In this document: in pieces, positions 1 to 14,200 of the stretch
How the letters are laid out: every line of letters begins with the position of its first letter
How positions within the stretch are numbered: position 1 is the stretch's first letter
Assembly (NCBI RefSeq): GCF_965363235.1
Contig: NC_134838.1
Location: forward strand, 11,130,441-11,194,440
From: Mytilus galloprovincialis
Lineage: Eukaryota; Mollusca; Bivalvia; Mytilida; Mytilidae
DNA length: 64,000 nt
Direction of reading: 5' to 3'
Made by a program: the position numbers and the translations under genes
The notes under the pieces: model-generated
Told to the model about the DNA's origin: nothing
The model's database searches: none
Seen by the model: the letters and a program-made list of their open reading frames with translations, nothing else

Positions 1-204
1 CCACATGTTAAAGGGAAGAAATTATACTTACTTCAATTTTGCAATTTGCGATAATAATGTATCACAATCACAACTCATTAACATCTAGATGGATATTGAT
101 GAAACTAACAAAAAATTTAGCATATAAGAATACTATTTCTGTACATATATTACAAAAGCATCTGTCTTGAAGAAGTCTGAAAACTTGTGTTTTGCTCCAT
201 TTTT

Positions 205-1507
205 AGCTCACCTGGCCCGAAGGGCCAAGTGAGCTTTTCTCATCACTTGGCGTCCAGCGTCCGGCGTCCGGCGTCGTCGTCCGTCGTCGTTAACTTTTAC
301 AAAAATCTTCTCCTCTGAAACTACTGGTCCAAATTAAACCAAACTTGGCCACAATCATCATTGGGGTATCTAGTTTAAAAAATGTGTGGCGTGACCCGGC
401 CAACCAACCAAGATGGCCGCCATGGCTAAAAATAGAACATAGGGGTAAAATGCTGTTTTTGGCTTATAACTCAAAAACCAAAGCATTTAGAGCAAATCTG
501 ACATGGGAGTAAAATTGTTTATCAGGTCAAGATCTATCTGCCCTGAAATTTTCAGATGAATCGAACAACCCATTGTTGGGTTGCTGCCCCTGAATTGGTA
601 ATTTTAAGGAAATTTTGCTGTGTTTGGTTATTATCTTGAATATTATTATAGATATAGATAAACTGTAAACAGCAATAATGTTCAGCAAAGTAAGATCTAC
701 AAATAAGTCAACATGACCGAAATGGTCAGTTGACCCCTTTAGGAGTTATTGCCCTTTATAGTCAATTTTTAACCATTTTTCGTAAATCTTAGTTATCTTT
801 TACAAAAATCTTCTCCTCTGAAACTACTGGGCCAAATTAAACCAAGCTTGGCCACAATCATCATTGGGGTATCTAGTTAAAAAAATGTGTGGCGTGACCC
901 AGCCAACCAACCAAGATGGCCACCACAGCTAAAAATAGAACATAGGGGTAAAATTCAGTTTTTGGCTTATAACTCAAAAACCAAAGCATTTAAAGTAAAT
1001 CTGACAGGAAGTAAAATTGTTTATCAGGTCAAGATCTATCTGCCCTGAAATTTTCAGATGAATCGGACAACCCATTGTTGGGTTGCTGCCCCTGAATTGG
1101 TAATTTTAAGGAAATTTTGCTGTTTTTGGTTATTATCTTGAATATTATTATAGATAGAGATAAACTGTAAAAAGCAATAAATGTCGGCAAAGTAAGATCT
1201 ACAAATAAGTCAACATGACCGAAATGGTCAGTTGACCCCTTCAGGAGTTATTGCCCTTTATAGTCAATTTTTAACCATTTTTCGTAAATCTTAGTTATCT
1301 TTTACAAAAATCTCCTCTGAAACTAATACTGGGCCAAGTTCATTATAGATAGAGATAATTGTAAGCAGTAAGAATGTTTAGTAAAGTAAGATATACAAAC
1401 ACATCACCATCACCAAAACATAATTTTGTCATGAATCCATCTTCGTCCTAAAGTTTAATATTGACATAGACCAAGGTGAGCGACACAGGCTCTTTAGAGC
1501 CTCTAGT
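205..1507 (+). repeat. AGCTCACC-family interspersed repeat, copy A
   Basis: Begins with a hairpin (AGCTCACCTGGCC / GGGCCAAGTGAGCT) and ends with AAGGTGAGCGACACAGGCTC and a GGCTC-TTTAGAGCC hairpin. Inside are two internal units of about 500 bp, each starting TTTTACAAAAATCTTCTCC, and a truncated third. Three more copies occur in this window (3046, 31218, 37318). No coding capacity was seen. I recall it as a common bivalve repeat. Confidence 0.85.
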
Positions 1508-1611
1508 TGTGTGTGTTAAATTGTTTATAAAAATATAATTCCACATTTCTTACATGCATATTTAAAAAAAAAAGAATTTTATGATGTTAGATATTTGTTT
1601 TAATTTTTCAG

Positions 1612-2281
1612 TTTCTGAAAATTGCAAGTGTTTACAGATTGACACAGTCCATCAGCGACTTGTTACTGATATTACAGGGTAAGTATGATGTAGGGATCAA
1701 ATTCAATGTATTATTCAAATGGGGCTGCTCTGTAAATTATTTTTAAGTGTGTTCCAGATAGGTTTGGTAACTCATCATGACATGTTAATTTATTGGACCA
1801 AGCATTTGACATTTGTATGTTTTGGTTGGCTAGTTCATAGGTTAAAAGCAGCACAGCTAGCTGAATGCCTCACATACTTAAATAAGCAGTTGTTGTAACT
1901 TGAAAAGTTGTAAATTGAGAGGGGTACAATTGGCTGTATTCCTCACATATCTGAAAGTCATTTCCATTTTCCATATTACATGTTGTTCATGTTGTTTAAT
2001 CAATTGATCTGAGTTCACTTCTTTTTATTACAGGAAAACAATGTGGGAACTGACCTACTTTATCCGCATCAATGGCCGCTTGGTTCACTCTACCACATGG
2101 CCTCGTATTGATCCAGCGTTGATTGACATCACTTCACAGAAAACATTTAAGTTCCTAACAAACATCGATACCAAACTGTTTGTCAACCTGATGTCATTCT
2201 ACTCTAACTACAAGTTGTCTAAGAAAGATATAACCAAAGTGGAAAGGGAGTTAACTACCAAGTTTGTAGATAAAAATGTTG
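1612..2281 (+). CDS. Module M1 (exons 1612-1678 and 2034-2281)
   Basis: Short exon of 67 nt enters in phase 1 and contains a C-K-C motif; long exon of 248 nt carries MWELTYFIRINGRLV, the W-x-L-x-Y plus G turn typical of the array. Donors are GTAAGT and GTAGGT. The long exon lacks the sequon seen in many other modules. It is the first module in the window; earlier ones are probably upstream because the short exon enters mid-codon. Confidence 0.8.
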
Positions 2282-5200
2282 GTAGGTAATGGCTAATGAT
2301 AAGTTCTGTGATATTGAACAACTTTTATAGATTTCACATTTAAGCCAAATGAAATGTGAGCAATTTTTGATCTGAGAGAATTCCTGAAATAAAATGTATC
2401 TTGTTCAGCCATTATACCTTTTAATTTTGCTGATGTATAGTATATTTTTAGTTGATAACTGTTTACTGTACACCAATTTATTTTCGGGGATACTTTATTT
2501 CACGTCAAGCCCTTTCTAGCCCATTTTGCCACATATAAGTTTTGCAATTTTTAAATTTGTTTGATGTAGACAACAAGGAAAGATCCAAATTTCACATATT
2601 TATGAAGATTATATTCGCAAAAATTTTCTATACATTGATCACTCGTGAAAATTAGTTGGTACAGTAATTAACTTTTGAATATCTTTTTTCAGAATACAAG
2701 ACATGCAGATGTGTATCGGTAAAAATAACATCTCAAGAACAAGTTGTGAACAGTAAAGGGTAAGGCTCACCTTTTTTATTATTTAGAAAGCAAGGAGTTG
2801 CTGTTATTGTTAAAAGAAAAATAAGTCAAAATTATTTTCTAAAAGAAGTCCTGGTAAGGTAGTCACACCATTGTTACATTGAGTTTTTTTTTAACTGAAA
2901 TAACAATAAAAGAAACATGTTTGAAAAAAGTTTATGCTCATTACCAAGAAAGAATACAGAATTCAAACTAACAACCAATTGCAAGTATACTTTCAAATCT
3001 CTATACATTCTGATAAAATGGTAAAACCCTTTCTTTTTAATTTTAAGCTTTTCTCATCACTTGGTGTCCGGCGTCCGTCATTGTCCGGCATTGTTACTTT
3101 TTACAAAAATCTTCTCCTCTGAAACTACTGGGCCAAATTTAACCAAACTTGGCCACAATCATTTTTTGGTGTCTCGTTTAAAAAATGTGTCCGGTGACCT
3201 GGCCAACCAACCAAGATGGCCGCCATGGCTAAAAATAGAACATAGGGGTAAAATGTAGATTTTGGCTTATAACTCGGAAACCAAAGCATTTAGAGCAAAT
3301 CTGACATGGGGGTTTAATTGTTTATCAGGTCAATTTCTATCTGCCCTGAAATTTTCAGATGAATCGGACAACTAGTTGTTGGGTTGCTGCCCCTGAATTG
3401 GTAATTTTTAAGGAAATTTTGCTGTTTTTGGTTATTATCGTGAATATTATTTTAGATAGAGATAAACTGTAAACAGCAATAATGTTCAGCAAAGTAAGAT
3501 TTACAAATAAGTCAACATGATCGAAATGGTCAGTTGACCCCTTAAGGAGTTATTGCCCTTTATAGTCAATTTTTAACAATTTTCATAAATTTTGTAAATT
3601 TTCGTAAATTTTAACAAAATATCTTCCTCAGTGACAGTTACTAATGGTTTAAGTTCATTATAGATAGAGATAATTGTAAGCAGCAAGAATGTTCAGTAAA
3701 GTAAGATCTACAAACATCACCATTACCAAAACACAATTTTGTCATTAATCCATCGGTGTCCTTTGTTTAATATGCAGATAGACCAAGGTGAGCGACACAG
3801 GCTCTTAAGAGCCTCTAGTTAGTCTTGTCGCCCCTGTTTTAAAAATATGCTATGGATTTATTACCCTCTGTGTAGCAACATCATCAAACAAACAGTGATT
3901 ACTGTAGGAGTAATACCATAAGCATTGTGACACAGGATATGTACAGGAAAAACTTCAAAAATTCAGAAGTCATCTTTCGAAACTACCATAGTTTTAAATC
4001 ATTATACAGTCGATTCCACTTAATTGCATACCGCTTAATAGCATAATTCGGTTAATTGCATAGTTTTCTTCTGCACAAAACCATTTCCCATTCATCTAAT
4101 GTTAATTTGTCCGGTTATATGCATAGCTCTACAAGTGGCCTTTCGGTTTATTGCATAGAAAATTATTGCCGTCTAGATATGCTTAGTTAAAACTGACGAG
4201 ATTTTTGACCGGAAACGGCAATTTGGTAAGTATAATTTTCTTGAATGCATCCTTATTTTCGTTATTATTTCATATTTACTTTTGTGTTATTAAAATAAAG
4301 TTTTAAAACAGTTTCTTTCATGTTTATATTATGGGAATTTGATTTAAAAATAAACCTCGATGTCTACACAGGTAAAGTTTCCCATGTTCTATTTTAAGCC
4401 TCGAGGTCATAAAAATGTCAAACAGATAATTGTTGTAAAAACACTGACCATTCTATCTCAAACTTGAAAGGGTGTTAATAATTGATTGGATTTAAACAAT
4501 TGTCCATAGATTACATTTGGGGTTAATTTTAAAAACAATAACTCCTGCTAATTATCGATCATGACATAACCAATGTGAACTCTAGTAATTGGGCTTGGGG
4601 TGATCTGTATATTGATGTTAAATATTGTAGGGCATTTATATATGGTTAAAAAATTTTATACATCAATCATTTATTTTTGATATTTTATGAAAAGAGCATT
4701 CACTTTTAATTATTATATTTTCTCACTTTCAACACTTGTGTCCAGCAAATAACCCGTACAGGGCCCCATTTACTGCTTTGCATATACGAAACTAACGAGG
4801 TGTTACTTCACTGTCCAACTGCATATCAAAGGCAATTCATTACACATCTATTGATAAAATAGTTATAAACTGTGAAGGATTGTTTAAAAGTTCATTTTAA
4901 TCAAAGCATAGTAATGTACATTGTACATATGGGTCATAGAAACAAATCTATTTTTAGAACAGTTTATTTTCGTATCCAAGGTAAAGGAAAAGTCGGAACG
5001 CAAATAAACTAAAACAAAATGTGTTTATAATCTTTAAAGAAACAAAATAAAATAACACATATGACACTAGACATATAAATTTTATTAGAATAAATCAACA
5101 TTCAGTATGTTGTATTTGGATTACAGGCATTCATCTTTCTTCAGGGGTTTCCTGATCTGTTCTATCAATGTTATTTTACTCTGTCATTTGGCATTTCGGA

Positions 5201-8200
5201 TATAAGCATACTCCGCTTTATTGCATAATTTTGTCTGACAAATAGGCTATGCAAATAACCGGAATCTACTGTATCATAATTTTGAAATTTCAGGGGCCAG
5301 AAACTGATTTTATCATAGTTTTTATCTTAGATTAATGCTAAAAGAAAACTACATTTTTATTGCAGGGAGATTGTTTGGAAGATAAATTACCAAGTGTTGA
5401 AAAATAAGAAGACCATTAAGCCGTCAAGCATCAAACCAATCAACTGGTCTTCATTTAATTTGAACATGACAAACATACACGGACATAAGTATCACTTCTC
5501 TTGGGGCTGGACAGACTGGCAGAAATACTTCCATTATAGTTACCTTGGGGGATTATATGTAGGGTCATGGATACAACCAACTGATTATACCAAGTTTTAC
5601 AGCGCACTGATTGAATATTACAAACAGCATTACAAAGGTATGTTAGATTTTACAATCTTATCTAGACCCGAATAGTGTTTTGACAAAATTGTTTTTGAAT
5701 ATATAACTGGTTTTAACTGTATTATGATATGATAAATTATTCTTCTCAGGGTCTGTCTGTGTTGAAAAACCAATTGAGAATTACTTCTTTTCTTTACAAT
5801 TTCAGGGCAGAAAATTCATATTGAAGGATTAAATAAAACAAAGGAATATTATACTTCAACTGGGTGAGTAATATTTATAACTGGTAAAGTGATGTTAAAT
5901 AGTAATTAATATTTAACTGGGTTGATGATGATTAATTGATGTTGAATTTGGTAATTGATGTTTAACTGGGTAATTGATGTTTAACTGGGTAATTGATGTT
6001 TAATTGGGTAATTGATGTTTTATTGGGTAATTGACGTTTAACTGGGTAATTGATGTTTAACTGGGTAATTGATGTTTAACTGGGATATTGATGTTTAATT
6101 GGGTAATTGATGTTTTATTGGGTAATTGACGTTTAACTGGGTAATTGATGTTTAATTGGGTATTTGATGTTTAATTGGGTAATAGATATTTCATTTGGTA
6201 AGTGATGTTGTACTTGGCAATTGGTGTTTAACTGAGTAATTGATGTTTAACTGGGATATTGATGTTTAATTGGGTAATTGCTGTTTAATTGGGTAATTGA
6301 TGTTTTATTGGGTAATTGACGTTTAACTGGGTAATTGATGTTTAATTGGGTATTTGATGTTTAATTGGGTAATAGATATTTAATTTGGTAAGTATATATC
6401 TTTATTCTCATAAACCAAAGTACAATGGTACAGAGACATATACAAATAAATTAACATAGTATAAATTTTAAATACAAATGTAAAATAGAGACATAAAGTG
6501 ATTACCCAGGAGATTCTAGGCATTTAATAATAATTCTTATAAACTTGCACAGATTGTTTAGTTCAGACGGGCTGCTACTATTCATTAGACCTTGAAATTT
6601 TAAAATATTTGGTCTGTTTATAAAATGATGCTTTAGTAGCAGTAGTCTACTATCGTCTATTGCCGAGCATTCTAAAATATAATGGAACTCGTCGCCAATG
6701 TCACCGGAATTGCACAAAGTACAAATACGATTTTCTCTCTGAATGTTTTGCCATCTACCAATTTCGATAGGAATTTTTGTGTTCAACGTTCTAAATCTAC
6801 AAAAAAAGCAATATTTTAAGTAAGTGATGTTGTACTTGGCAATTGGTGTTTAACTGGGTAATTGATGTTTAGCTGGGAAATTGATGTTTAACTTGGTAAT
6901 TGATGTTTAACTGAAAAATTGATGTTTGATTGGGTAATTGATGTTTAATTGGGTAACTGATGTTTAACTGGGAAATTGATGTTTAATTTGGCAAACGATG
7001 TTTAATTAGGTAATTGATGGTTTACTGGGTAATTGGTGCTTAACTGGGTTAGTGCTGTTTTACTGGGTAATTGATGTTTCACTGAGTAATGGATGTTTAA
7101 TTGAGTAAGGGATGTTTTACTGTGTATAGCTTTTTACTCAACAAGTGATCTTTATGATAAACACTTTTATCATTGGTATTACAAAAAGTGGTATTAAAAA
7201 TGGCATGATTCTCCTATGCATTATAAAGCTTATAAAACTATTTGACAACTGTGATTTTAACAAGAAAATAAAAGGAGAAAGAAAAAGAAGAAAATCAAAA
7301 GCTTTGAATAAGTGCATAAATATAATGACAAATTTGTAGAAAATTATTATTTTTTATACATATTTTTAGAGAGAAAACTTGGAGGCTCCCTTTCATTCTT
7401 ACAGTAGATGGTAAAACAGTAAACCCACCAGCACTCAACACAACAGAGTTTGAAGCAATGTTAACTTTTAACTCTACCAATGGGAAATCTTATAAACTAA
7501 AGACTGGGAGACACACAATAGATGCTACTCATATCTTCTCCTTCAACTTAAACCACAAAGTATCAACAACTGATCATGATAAAATGAAAGGTGCTGTCAT
7601 TACTGCCTGGTGCACAGAACATCCTGGTTAGTATATATGTCTGCAATCAATATGTCTTGTTGCACTCAGATTGCATTTCAATGAAAAATTATGATTCAAT
7701 AACTATTATAGGGAACGACTCGAACACATTTGAATAGAAAGTTTTAAAAAAAGATGTTTTTCAAAGCAAAGATGGGTTAGGATTGTTTTCTCCCTGGTTA
7801 GTATGATGTCTGCAATCCATTTGTCTCTTTGTACCTAGCATGTATCTGAATCACAGTTTAAGCTGTTATAATCATTCTAAAACTTTTATGGAATAATTTT
7901 CGGAGAAGAAAAGAAATTCATAGTAATATTTTAGTGTTCACGGTTTTTACCTGGGAAAAATATAAGTCTGAATAAGTGCACAGAAAAAACAGTAACTCAA
8001 AACAGCTAGGGTGAACTCAGGTGTTTGCAAGGAAAAGAAGTTTGAAAAAGTATTCTTGTTATGCATACACATTGAAGAAAAGAACCTATATTTTCTTTAG
8101 AATTTTATTATTCTTTTATTATACATACTTTGAACTGTTATAATATGGTATTTTCCAGGGGTAGATCCCTCCACAGTAACTGTAGACATTACAGGGCAAG

Positions 8201-11200
8201 AAGAACTGGTAGACAAAACAACAGGGTAAGACATGGGATTAAAAGTTAAATAGTCTTGGCTGAAGCATGAATCTGCAACCTTTCATTCTAACCCTGTATT
8301 CCTCCACATGACCTGAGAGGCTATAAAAATATGTATTGAAGAATATGGGAAAACACACAATACTCAAAACATTGCCCTTGTAATGCAAAGCTGAGTGAAG
8401 AATTATCCTTCATCAATATGTTGAGTCAAGATATTGATTATATTTTGTGGAGGATTGCTCTCTTACAATTGTTAAAAAAAATGAAACTTTGGATTTATTC
8501 TAATCTAGAGGATGTTTTCCAAAAATTAGCACATAATATGCCATGTTGAGAATGATTATGAGTTCTCATGTAGTTAACGAACACATGTATAAAAAACAAC
8601 AAAAACCTTTATTGTTTTATCATTTTGACTAACATTATTCAGACATCTTGCCCTATAGGTTGCTTGTGTTTAAAGTAATTTTTTATATTTTGTGATGGTT
8701 TATAATCTTTTGTAAACATAGATAACTGTTACTTATTTTTTCTGACATCATCAAATTAAAGAAATCAATTTGAAGTTTTGACCTGTTTTGAAATACCTTC
8801 ACTAGAATTTACAGTTATAATATTTTTAACAGATCCATATTTTTGTTTATTATTAAATAACTTTAATCTGCCCGTTAATGAGACAAATTTGAGTATGGTT
8901 AGAAATGAATATTGTCTCTAATAAAAAGAAAAATTTGCAATTTTCGTAAGATTATGGCTTCTTTTGTAGGAAATCGTCATGGAAACTGCTGTATACTTTG
9001 TCTGTAAATGGAACTAAGACTGACAAGTGGACTTCTTTAAGTCTAACTAATTCCCATCTTTCTTCACACCTCAACTTTACCTCTGTGACAGGTGTCCCTT
9101 ATAGTACAGTAGATCTCAAAAGTTACATATCTACCAGCAGTCTTCATCATTTATACTTTAAATCATTTGTGGCCACAACTGACTTCAAGATGGTTGCCAA
9201 AAAATTGAAAACTTCATGGACTGCTAAATTGAAAGGTAACACTATTTGCATTAGTAACAACTCTTATTTTTAACCTTGAAATTCTTGATATGTAAATTGA
9301 AAACATTGGACTTTGAAAGGAATAAACAATGTTATACAGGTGGAAATGAAGTTGTTTAAAACCAAAGTGCATGTATATAACATTGATATACTTATTTCCT
9401 ATGACAGATGTGGGATTTACTCACTGCATTGAAGACCCACTGGTGGCCTTTGGCTGTTATCTGCTCTTTGGTCAGATTGTTGTCTCTTTGACATATTCCC
9501 CATTTCCATTCTCAATTTTATTTAAACCCTACACGAAGATTTTGAGAAGTAGGTGGTATGAGAACATTTAATGCAATATGCAATTCTACTAATGAGGAAA
9601 GCTATAAGCCTGAAAACAAAATGAATAGCATATGTACTTTGTCTCACTCAAAGTCTAATTGCTTTCATACCCATGCCTACTTTGTCTCACTCAAAGTCTA
9701 ATTGCTTTCATACCCATGCCTACTTTGTCTCACTCAAAGTCTAATTGCTTTCATACCCATGCCTGTTTTTACTGAATAAATTGAACTTAAATGAGCACCT
9801 GTTTTTGCAGGAATGGGACTAGACAACATAGATATAAAATTTATCAGACAGAGACCTATGGTTACAGAAACAGGGTAAGTCATTGGTAATTGATGGTAAG
9901 TGAAGTGAAAACCAAAAGATTTTTTCATGCATTTGACTAATTTGATACTTATAATAATGTAAAAATATAAGTCTCATCTCAGAAGAAACGGAAAGTCCCT
10001 AATTAAATGGCAAAATCAAAAGATAAAACACATCAAACAAATAGATAACAACTGTCATATTCTTCCTGACTTGATACAGGCATTTTCTTATGTAGAAAAT
10101 GTTTTATTGAACCTAGCTAAACTTCTCACTTGTATGACAGTCACATAAAATTTCATTATATTAACAAAGAAATTGTAAAAACCCACCAGGGAGTGTTTAG
10201 CTGCACATGAGAAAAAAGTCAATCTGAGCTGCATTTATTCTACACTGATATTTTAAATTTTCATCTGAGATCAGATATCGTTGAAGAATTCCTTTTGAGT
10301 TTTACAGAAAAGTTCCACTTGAGTTTTACAGAGATTATACTTATGTATAAGTGACATATAATCATATGACTTGGTGGAAGGATGTATCTTAGGTAGTATA
10401 TCATTGTTTTGCATACCAGTCTATGTTTCAATTGTCAGAATGCGAGTTCAAATATTATGGCAATACTCACCCAGTCACTTTATTCGCATTTATAAAAACT
10501 TTGTAATAATTTCTGAACTTACAGTACTCTTGTTTCATACTATTGTGTCATTTTACAATACTATTATGTTCCTGAAATATTAATTTTCATTTATACGTTT
10601 ATTTTAGAGAGAAAATCTGGAGTTGGGAGTATGTGATAAACATGAACAACAGTGTACCTATAAATATACCTTTACCTGAGCTTTCACACACATCTTTAGT
10701 AGCAGCTTTTAAGAATGTGACATCCACCCTTGGGGCCTCACTGATATTAGTGAAACCATCTACATCTAATATTGAATACAACAGTCACTTTTCTGTGTAT
10801 CTATCCAGTAAAGTAACACATAACTCATATGAGGAGTTCAAGAAAAGAATTATTCAGGCCTGGAAAACAAAAGGTAAAGTATTTGTTTCACAGCAATTTG
10901 TAAATTTACCTTTTGAAAAATATTCATTTGTTTAGAGAAAAGGGGAAAAAATCAAAGCTTAAAGACAATAACATTCAGATTCAATTTCAAATTATGATTT
11001 TGTATGGAATTGCCTTTAATGTGTAATAGCTGAATATATCAAGCAACCAAGTTAATTTATCAGCTTGAAACAAGGAAACATAGAGGAATGTTCATAATTT
11101 ATTAGTTAATACATCAGCTTAGTTATGAAGGTCACCTTTACTTCCACTGTATGCACAAATGACTTTAGTTTATTGAGTTTAGGTAAAAAGGTGCAGATGG

Positions 11201-14200
11201 ACATTTTGCAGAACATCATCATTAGGCCTTTTATTTTTGTGGGAATTGAGGATAGGACCTTTTTATTTTTTTTGTGGAAATTTGTGATTTACTTTTACAG
11301 GGACTCATTACTTTTATAGGGATCCAATCTCTATACCAATGTAATTTGGTTTGTTGAGAAATAAAGATATATATAGTAAAAAATGCTTAATTTTTTAGTG
11401 AATGTTTGATAAAATCCCTTTCTACTGCGCTGCCCCTTATCTAAGTTAGAAAAAATCTTTTTTTAGTTGATGCATCAGGTTAGTGACCTTTTTATTCTTT
11501 ATTTATAAATTTCAGGAATGAATGTTACTATTGACCATATGACACAAGAAGAACTGGTGGATAAAGTTGATGGGTAAGATTTTTATATTATATAAGTTAT
11601 AAATGATGTAAGTAAAGGAAGACACAAATTACAATATAACAAATATATATTTGATATAAAATCGGAAGGGAGCACATATCAAAGTTTTTTTATAACTTTT
11701 TATCCGCTTATTTTGCTTTTGATGATTTTTTTTTTAAAAGCCTTAATTTATTCATCTTTTAAAATAATTCATAGACAAGACAGTTACAGTTTAACATGTG
11801 TAATTTGATAAAATAGCTATAGACAAGTGTCCTTTCTTTATGTAAAAGATGTAACTTTATGTTTAACTACAAATTGTAACCAACTGCCTAATTAACAAAA
11901 AAAAAAATGAAAATAAGGAAAAATTAATTAAGTATAGTTTTATTGTCTGGTGGGACATAATTGACACATCCATCAATGTTTTTACAGGTGTTAATCACTA
12001 CTTCCATTTTTTTAAACAAACAATGGGTGGGCTTGGGTATTAACATTTTATTGTCTTAATAACAATATAAATAAAGTTAAAAGTGGTTCATTGTCATTAT
12101 TTGTTTGAAAATTTTTAATACTTGATCTAATTGAAATTAATAGAATTATTGTCAGGTGAAAACACAAAACAGTTTTGTAACTTAGGAAAGATTATACATT
12201 TCTCTTTATATTAAGGTGGTACCTAACACTACAGGGAGATAACTCTGTAAAATCAGCTAAACGTTTTAATCAGGTTGTGTTGTTAAGGGAATATTAAGCT
12301 TCTCAATGATCAAAATCAGTGTTTGTCAAACTGCTATATAACCAGTGTAATTTTTCTGATAAAAAGGTTGGTTCAAATTTTTTGAAATTTTTATATTTTT
12401 GTCACAGGGTCAAAGTAAATACTTTGTCAAAATTTCATGAAAATTAAACGAGCCAAATTAATTTTAGTGAAGGTGTTGGGTACCACCTTAAGCAACAGTT
12501 TATTGTATTGATGAAACTTCTGACGTCACCTATTGTTTACTATGCAAATTGTTTGCAATATTTATGCCATATGTATATGTTCCAGACCGTATGAGTATTT
12601 GGACCGTACGCGTACGGTCTGACTAATATAAAGAAGTTGGTGAAGTTTATTAAATACAAATGCACATAACAGATCAACATAACGTAACTCTCAAATTGTT
12701 ATAAAAAAGTGCAATTGTAATTGAAATAAAAACTTTATATTTCAACTATTTAACAGATTCACGCTATTTAAATCTGTTAATCTCTTGTATAAAGTATGTC
12801 GATCAGTAATAGTTAACATGAATTGAATAAGATCACTGAAATTGAAGATATCGGAAGTAAACATAATGTGAGAGAACAACCGTTTTCGAATATTTAGCAA
12901 CTTTACCAAAAAATGTAAATGCAAAGGAAAATGCATAAACTGCAAACATTTAAATGTAACACAATTTACGTTACTTGTGGAAGCAAGCGTCACCTTGGGT
13001 GAGAGTCCCAAAATATATAGGATTCAGATATACAATTAAAAAACTATTTAATTTCAATTGTTCGTTTGTTCATTTAATCCATCTAATTGTAATAATAACA
13101 ATTTGTAAAACTAAAAAAAAGAGATTGTGATAAACGTTTGTTTAAATTTAACCCATATGATGACATGTATGGTTAGCTCGTACTGGACCATACGCGTATA
13201 TGGTCCGGACCATACGCGTACGGTCCAAATACTCATATGGTCTGGAACATATACACTGTACATGTACAAAATGTACTTGTGTATACTGGTGAGCCTTAAG
13301 GCTAATAAAGTTAATAAAGAATAAAAATAAGAAAGTACATATTATACACGAATTTATGGAAAATAAAATTCATTCAATTTTGTCAATAAATGAAACCTGG
13401 TGTTAACTTCCATTCTGAATTAAGTGGGCTTATATATATTTATGCCGACCATCAAAATCAAATAGGAACTAAATGTTTTCTGCATTTGAATTTCAATGTA
13501 TTTATGTAAAAATATTGGGTAAACTAATATGAAATTGGAGTTAATATCAGAAGTTTTCAATCAAGGAAAACAAATGCTTTCAAGGCATATTCATGTATCA
13601 TAAGAGCTCAATTTCACAAAGAAATATTGGACAGTAAATTTCTTTTTGTAAACTGTTAAAACAAAATAAAACACTTGGTTATGCAAATTTGTTATATAGA
13701 TGATCACATTAAACAAGGTCCCATCATTGTGATTACTAGTTTCATGATTTTTCATTCAAGCTTTACATTTTCTTATTTTCATCTTGTCTATCAAAAAGTA
13801 TTTTCATATTTATACAAGATTTGTAATCATCTAGTAATCTTATGAATGTAATCTTTAAGTAATCTAAAAGTAATCATGATTACACCTGTTTTTTGCCATG
13901 TAATAGATTACATTACGATTACTTGTAATCAGAAATGGCATGATTACTGATTACATAGGATTACACTGCAAAATGTAATCGATTACAGCTGATTACGATT
14001 ACCCCATGCCTGGAAGGGAGAAGTATTAGAAACCCTATTCTTGACTGGATCTTCAATATATTCTCTGCTTATTTGTCATGCCTCTGACTAAAGTCATGGA
14101 AGCAAGACATATCAATCCTATATTCCCTGGTTGGCATCAGTCTGTGATTTATTTTTTAAGGCATCCGATTCTCCTGGAATGTTACAAAACTAGCAGAGAA

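Noticed and set aside
12742-13011. 89-codon minus-strand open frame
   Set aside because: It lies wholly inside an inverted-repeat element and has no splice, family or codon support.
13835-14012. CRISPR-like or regulatory hexamer array
   Set aside because: GTAATC/GATTAC copies are irregularly spaced and in both orientations; a eukaryotic repeat remnant is the simpler reading.
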